DNA of 41,252 bases from Oscillospiraceae bacterium (GTDB taxonomy: Bacteria; Bacillota; Clostridia; Oscillospirales; CAG-272). Below are positions 40,904 to 41,252 of the stretch, one piece after another (positions within the stretch are counted from its first letter, which is position 1; the number at the start of each line of letters is the position of its first letter). The notes below the pieces were generated by a model that saw nothing but the letters and a program-made list of their open reading frames with translations, was not told where the DNA came from and made no database searches. Location: positions 1 through 41,252 of the forward strand of contig SVUC01000004.1 of assembly GCA_015063455.1 (NCBI GenBank). Reading direction: 5' to 3'. The position numbers and the translations under genes are program-made.

Positions 40904-41252
40904 ATGGAATACATGAAAACAAATGTCCGTCCCGCAGATATGCAGAGAATCAATACTCCCGATCTCGCGAATGCATTTATTGACGAACACGTTAAAATGA
41001 TCAGAGAAGCTATCGGAGATGAACAGGTACTTCTCGCGCTCTCGGGCGGTGTTGACTCATCCGTTGTTGCAGCACTTCTCATCAAGGCTATCGGCCGTCA
41101 GCTCGTGTGCGTACACGTCAACCACGGTCTTATGCGTAAGGGCGAGAGTGAACAGGTAATTGAAGTATTTGAAAAGCAGATGGGCGCAAACCTTATCTAT
41201 ATTGACGCAACAGACCGCTTCCTCGATCTTCTCAAAGGTGTTGATGCACCCG
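40904..41252 (+). CDS. guaA: GMP synthase, ATP-pyrophosphatase subunit (partial, runs off the window)
   Basis: 116 codons up to the window edge. The P-loop of N-type ATP pyrophosphatases, LALSGGVDSSVVAALL (SGGVDSS at 47-53), is followed by VHVNHGLMRKGESEQV and FEKQMGANLIYIDATDRFLD, as in GuaA, which amidates XMP to GMP. The protein starts about 45 residues before this motif, so the N-terminal class I glutaminase of ordinary bacterial GuaA is absent. Ammonia would come from a separate glutaminase or be used directly. Start ATG at 40904 with AAAGG 11 nt upstream. The C-terminal dimerisation domain lies outside the window. Confidence 0.85.
   Translation, partial: MEYMKTNVRPADMQRINTPDLANAFIDEHVKMIREAIGDEQVLLALSGGVDSSVVAALLIKAIGRQLVCVHVNHGLMRKGESEQVIEVFEKQMGANLIYIDATDRFLDLLKGVDAP

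Noticed and set aside
40825..41085. Minus-strand 86-codon frame at the right end
   Set aside because: It is antisense to the guaA start, whose SGGVDSS motif is unmistakable.

Overview
The window looks like a chromosomal segment of a Bacillota (Clostridia-like) bacterium, probably an uncultured gut or rumen member of the Oscillospirales/Christensenellales type. Reasons seen in the sequence: SigA-type promoters with 17-18 bp spacers, strong GGAGG ribosome sites, many hairpin-plus-U-run terminators, Gram-positive lipoproteins, and surface proteins with a C-terminal membrane/positively charged tail. There are no phage, transposase, CRISPR or rRNA/tRNA signals.

Layout. 1-600: non-coding, studded with short perfect hairpins. 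629-3592: a MacB/LolD-type ABC ATPase-permease fusion. 3744-8779 (minus): five tandem paralogous calcineurin-like phosphoesterases, preceded by the 3' remnant of a sixth copy; the array's best promoter starts inside that remnant. 8981-12347: a LysR regulator divergent from a CPA2-type cation/proton antiporter and an MgtC/SapB-like membrane protein, with a 28-bp palindrome between them. 12650-16510: a DUF1015 protein and two tandem Gfo/Idh/MocA oxidoreductases. 16668-24086 (minus): four paralogous solute-binding lipoproteins, each in its own unit and with no permease nearby. 24539-31004 (plus): three secreted LamG surface proteins, two of which share a near-identical C-terminal tail and similarly built 5' leaders. 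31491-33226 (minus): alanine racemase and a small lipoprotein. 33361-37322 (minus): an operon of three alkaline-phosphatase-superfamily enzymes, a LamG protein without signal peptide and a small membrane protein. 37509-41252: uvrB, an AEC-family transporter and the start of a GMP synthase lacking its glutaminase domain.

How they may work together (inference): the middle of the window is built from small tandem paralog families (5+1 remnant, 2, 4, 3, 3). Binding lipoproteins and LamG/CBM9-like surface proteins would capture glycans or sugar derivatives outside the cell; cytoplasmic phosphoesterases and sugar/polyol dehydrogenases would process the imported, possibly phosphorylated, products. 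The substrate cannot be read from sequence. The least expected structural signals are the twin 5'-terminal double-hairpin leaders of the two large LamG genes, the promoter overlapping a dead sixth phosphoesterase, and the inverted repeat bracketing the promoter of the alkaline-phosphatase-like operon.
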